7,534 nucleotides of DNA from an uncultured Prevotella sp. (GTDB lineage: Bacteria; Bacteroidota; Bacteroidia; Bacteroidales; Bacteroidaceae), in contig CAJPPF010000105.1 in assembly GCA_905372445.1 (NCBI GenBank), forward strand, positions 1-7,534, written 5' to 3'. Position 1 is the stretch's first letter, and every line of letters begins with the position of its first letter. Made by a program: the position numbers and the translations under genes. Under the pieces are notes generated by a model. That model searched no databases. It was not told the origin of the DNA and was given only the letters and a program-made list of their open reading frames with translations. Positions 5,542 to 7,534 of the stretch are shown here, piece by piece.

Positions 5542-6822
5542 TTACCATACGAACATAGGATAATCCTTCATTGTCTCGTTCACCTCTGAACGTACCTTTG
5601 CTATTACAGTCTCGTTCTCAGGATCATCAAGCACTTCCTCTATCCAAGCAGCAATCTGCAGCATGAGGTCTTCCTTTGCACCGCGACTTGTAATGGCTGG
5701 AGTTCCGAGACGGAAACCTGAGGTCTGGAAAGCAGAACGGGTATCAAACGGCACCATGTTCTTGTTGATAGTAATGTCAGCAGCAACAAGAGCCTTCTCA
5801 GCAACCTTACCTGTGAGGTCAGGATACTTGGTGCGTAAGTCGACAAGCATAGAGTGATTGTCTGTACCACCACTAACAATAGTAAATCCTCGACGCATCA
5901 ACTCGTCGGCAAGAACTGCGGCATTCTTCTTTACCTGCAAAGCATACTTCTTGAACTCAGGCTGTAATGCCTCGCCAAAAGCAACTGCCTTAGCGGCAAT
6001 GACATGCTCAAGTGGTCCACCTTGCTGACCTGGGAATACGGCAGAGTCAATCACCTGACTCATCATCTTAGTAATTCCTTTAGGAGTCTTTAATCCCCAC
6101 GGATTCTCAAAATCCTTGCCCATAAGGATAACTCCTCCACGAGGACCGCGTAAGGTCTTATGAGTAGTGGACGTCACGATGTGGGCATACTTGACAGGAT
6201 TCTCCAACAGTCCTGCGGCAATAAGTCCTGCAGGATGAGCCATATCAACCATGAGGAGTGCTCCAACCTTATCGGCAATGGCACGCATACGTGCATAGTC
6301 CCACTCACGAGAATAAGCCGAACCACCACCGATGATGAGTTTTGGTTTATGCTCAAGGGCAAGCTGTTCCATCTCGTCATAGTCGACACAACCTGTTTCC
6401 TTGTTGAGGTTGTAGCCAATAGGATTGTAGAGAATACCGGAAGTGTTGACATGAGAGCCATGTGAGAGGTGACCTCCATGATCAAGGTTAAGTCCCATGA
6501 AGGTGTCGCCAGGCTTCAGCACCGCAAGAAAGACAGCTGCATTTGCCTGTGCCCCAGAGTGTGGCTGCACATTGGCATACTCTGCTCCGAACAACTTGCA
6601 GATACGCTCAATAGCAAGCTTCTCTACCTCGTCGACAACCTGGCAGCCACCATAATAACGCTTGCCGGGATAACCCTCGGCATACTTGTTTGTCAGACAT
6701 GACCCCATGGCTTGCATCACTTCGTCACTTACAGAATTCTCTGAAGCGATGAGTTCAATACCACGCTGTTGACGCTCGTGTTCCTGTTCAATTAGATTGA
6801 AAATAGCTTGGTCTCTTTTCAT
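5542..6822 (-). CDS. glyA: Serine hydroxymethyltransferase
   Basis: A 426-residue PLP enzyme of the cytoplasm that interconverts serine plus tetrahydrofolate with glycine plus 5,10-methylene-tetrahydrofolate, the main source of one-carbon units for purines, thymidylate and methionine. Hallmarks are IELIASEN (22-29), YPGKRYYGG (51-59), QPHSGAQANAAV (86-97), VDMAHPAGL (192-200, PLP ring contacts D193/H196), STTHKTLRGPRGG (218-230, with K222 the PLP lysine), and FRLGTPA (370-376, carboxylate-binding Arg). The segment around 239-262 (PWGLKTPKGITKMMSQ) is longer than in E. coli GlyA, which I believe is usual for Bacteroidota enzymes. The length is otherwise normal and no key residue is missing. 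It follows the TPR gene by 24 nt on the same strand and is probably co-transcribed. I see no folate or glycine riboswitch in the short leader. Confidence 0.98.
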   Translation of the reverse strand: MKRDQAIFNLIEQEHERQQRGIELIASENSVSDEVMQAMGSCLTNKYAEGYPGKRYYGGCQVVDEVEKLAIERICKLFGAEYANVQPHSGAQANAAVFLAVLKPGDTFMGLNLDHGGHLSHGSHVNTSGILYNPIGYNLNKETGCVDYDEMEQLALEHKPKLIIGGGSAYSREWDYARMRAIADKVGALLMVDMAHPAGLIAAGLLENPVKYAHIVTSTTHKTLRGPRGGVILMGKDFENPWGLKTPKGITKMMSQVIDSAVFPGQQGGPLEHVIAAKAVAFGEALQPEFKKYALQVKKNAAVLADELMRRGFTIVSGGTDNHSMLVDLRTKYPDLTGKVAEKALVAADITINKNMVPFDTRSAFQTSGFRLGTPAITSRGAKEDLMLQIAAWIEEVLDDPENETVIAKVRSEVNETMKDYPMFVW

Positions 6823-6846
6823 AAATGTCTTGAAGATTTAAAGTAG

Positions 6847-7515
6847 TTATTTAGTTGATTTGAAGTAATCCGACAAGGATGGTTTTGATATTCCGAGACA
6901 GACAAGACGTTCAAGGTCTTCGCGAGCCTCGGCTTTTCGTCCGAGCTTAATTCGGACATCCGCACGCGACAGGATATAATCGGTGTTATCAGGCTCTATC
7001 TGTATCGCTCTCGAGAAGTCATATTCTGCCAACTCATACATCTTTCGTTCTTTCTCCACCTCTCCGCGAGCAGCAAAAGCCTCACTTCTGTCGGGATAGC
7101 GCTCGCAGATGATGTTCAGCAAATCGTATGCCTCGGTGTAGTGTTTGTCCTTTTGATTGAGAAGCGCAAGACCTAACATAGCCTCGAAATTGCCAGGAGC
7201 AAGGGCAAGGAAGTCATTATAGTCCTGACGAGCGAAGCTGTATCTGCCGAGCTTCGTGTTGGCATAAGCACGATAAAACAAAGCCGCTAAGTTATTCTTA
7301 TCACGTTTGAGGACGTAGTCATATTCGCTACGTGCATATTCCCACTGCTCAAGTTGCAGATTCCATGCCGCTTTCTTCAATCTGAGATCTACGGAGTCGG
7401 GATGGAATGACAACTCTTCAACAGCATGTGACAGACTGTCGCGCAAGGCATTTTGCGAACGACCTGACAATGCGAGCGAGCATAGCAATATTATAAGAAA
7501 AACCTTATTCATCAT
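6847..7515 (-). CDS. Exported tetratricopeptide-repeat (TPR) protein
   Basis: A 222-residue protein with an N-terminal signal peptide (hydrophobic residues about 5-17, then SGRSQ) and about five TPR units at residues 42-75, 76-109, 110-143, 144-177 and 178-208. Each has the helix-turn-helix spacing with small residues at the usual positions (for example YRAYANTKLGRYSFARQDYN and ARGEVEKERKMYELAEYDF). TPR folds bind other proteins, so a periplasmic scaffold role is likely; the partner is unknown. There is no lipobox cysteine. Two adjacent ATGs (7515 and 7512) can serve as start and the window ends 19 nt upstream, so the promoter and exact start are not settled. It probably forms a two-gene operon with glyA, without an obvious functional link. 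Confidence 0.85.
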   Translation of the reverse strand: MMNKVFLIILLCSLALSGRSQNALRDSLSHAVEELSFHPDSVDLRLKKAAWNLQLEQWEYARSEYDYVLKRDKNNLAALFYRAYANTKLGRYSFARQDYNDFLALAPGNFEAMLGLALLNQKDKHYTEAYDLLNIICERYPDRSEAFAARGEVEKERKMYELAEYDFSRAIQIEPDNTDYILSRADVRIKLGRKAEAREDLERLVCLGISKPSLSDYFKSTK

Positions 7516-7534
7516 ATATATAACTCACTAAAGC

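Overview
The window looks like chromosomal DNA from a Bacteroidota species, most likely Prevotella or a close relative. Three promoters match the Bacteroidota sigma-ABfr pattern (TTTG, 19-20 nt, TAnnTTTG). The start sites have A-rich leaders rather than clear Shine-Dalgarno sequences. DUF4199 and DUF6048 are Bacteroidota-typical families. The genus is an inference; no 16S or other marker gene is present.

Layout. (1) Positions 1-212, minus strand: a promoter, the small signal recognition particle RNA and, 3 nt further on, a tRNA-Thr(UGU) cut by the window edge. (2) Positions 213-788: an AT-rich gap with no credible gene. (3) Positions 789-4788, plus strand: one promoter followed by five tightly packed genes: a DUF4199 membrane protein, a membrane-anchored family 2 glycosyltransferase, an exported DUF6048 protein (overlapping the glycosyltransferase by 16 nt), an ApbE-type FAD:protein FMN transferase, and a Crp/Fnr-family regulator. 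(4) Positions 4789-5541: an intergenic region with tRNA-Cys(GCA) on the minus strand, its own promoter and terminator, and on each side one copy of a 197-bp repeat element with 20-bp terminal inverted repeats and an internal hairpin. (5) Positions 5472-7515, minus strand: a TPR protein followed by glyA (serine hydroxymethyltransferase) and a terminator.

How the genes fit together. The plus-strand genes look like one envelope-related operon. The glycosyltransferase and DUF4199 proteins act at the inner membrane, DUF6048 and ApbE are exported or periplasm-facing, and the last gene encodes a one-domain-sensor regulator that could control the operon or respond to the same condition. No shared pathway is proven. 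glyA is ordinary one-carbon metabolism.

The most unusual object is the pair of 197-bp elements (4791-4987 and 5275-5471). They have identical length, related ends, opposite orientation, and an internal hairpin at the same offset whose main stem differs in sequence but keeps its pairing. That pattern fits a non-autonomous mobile element (MITE-like) or a dispersed structured RNA/DNA repeat. It is the best candidate here for something undescribed, although only two copies are visible and a genome-wide search is needed.
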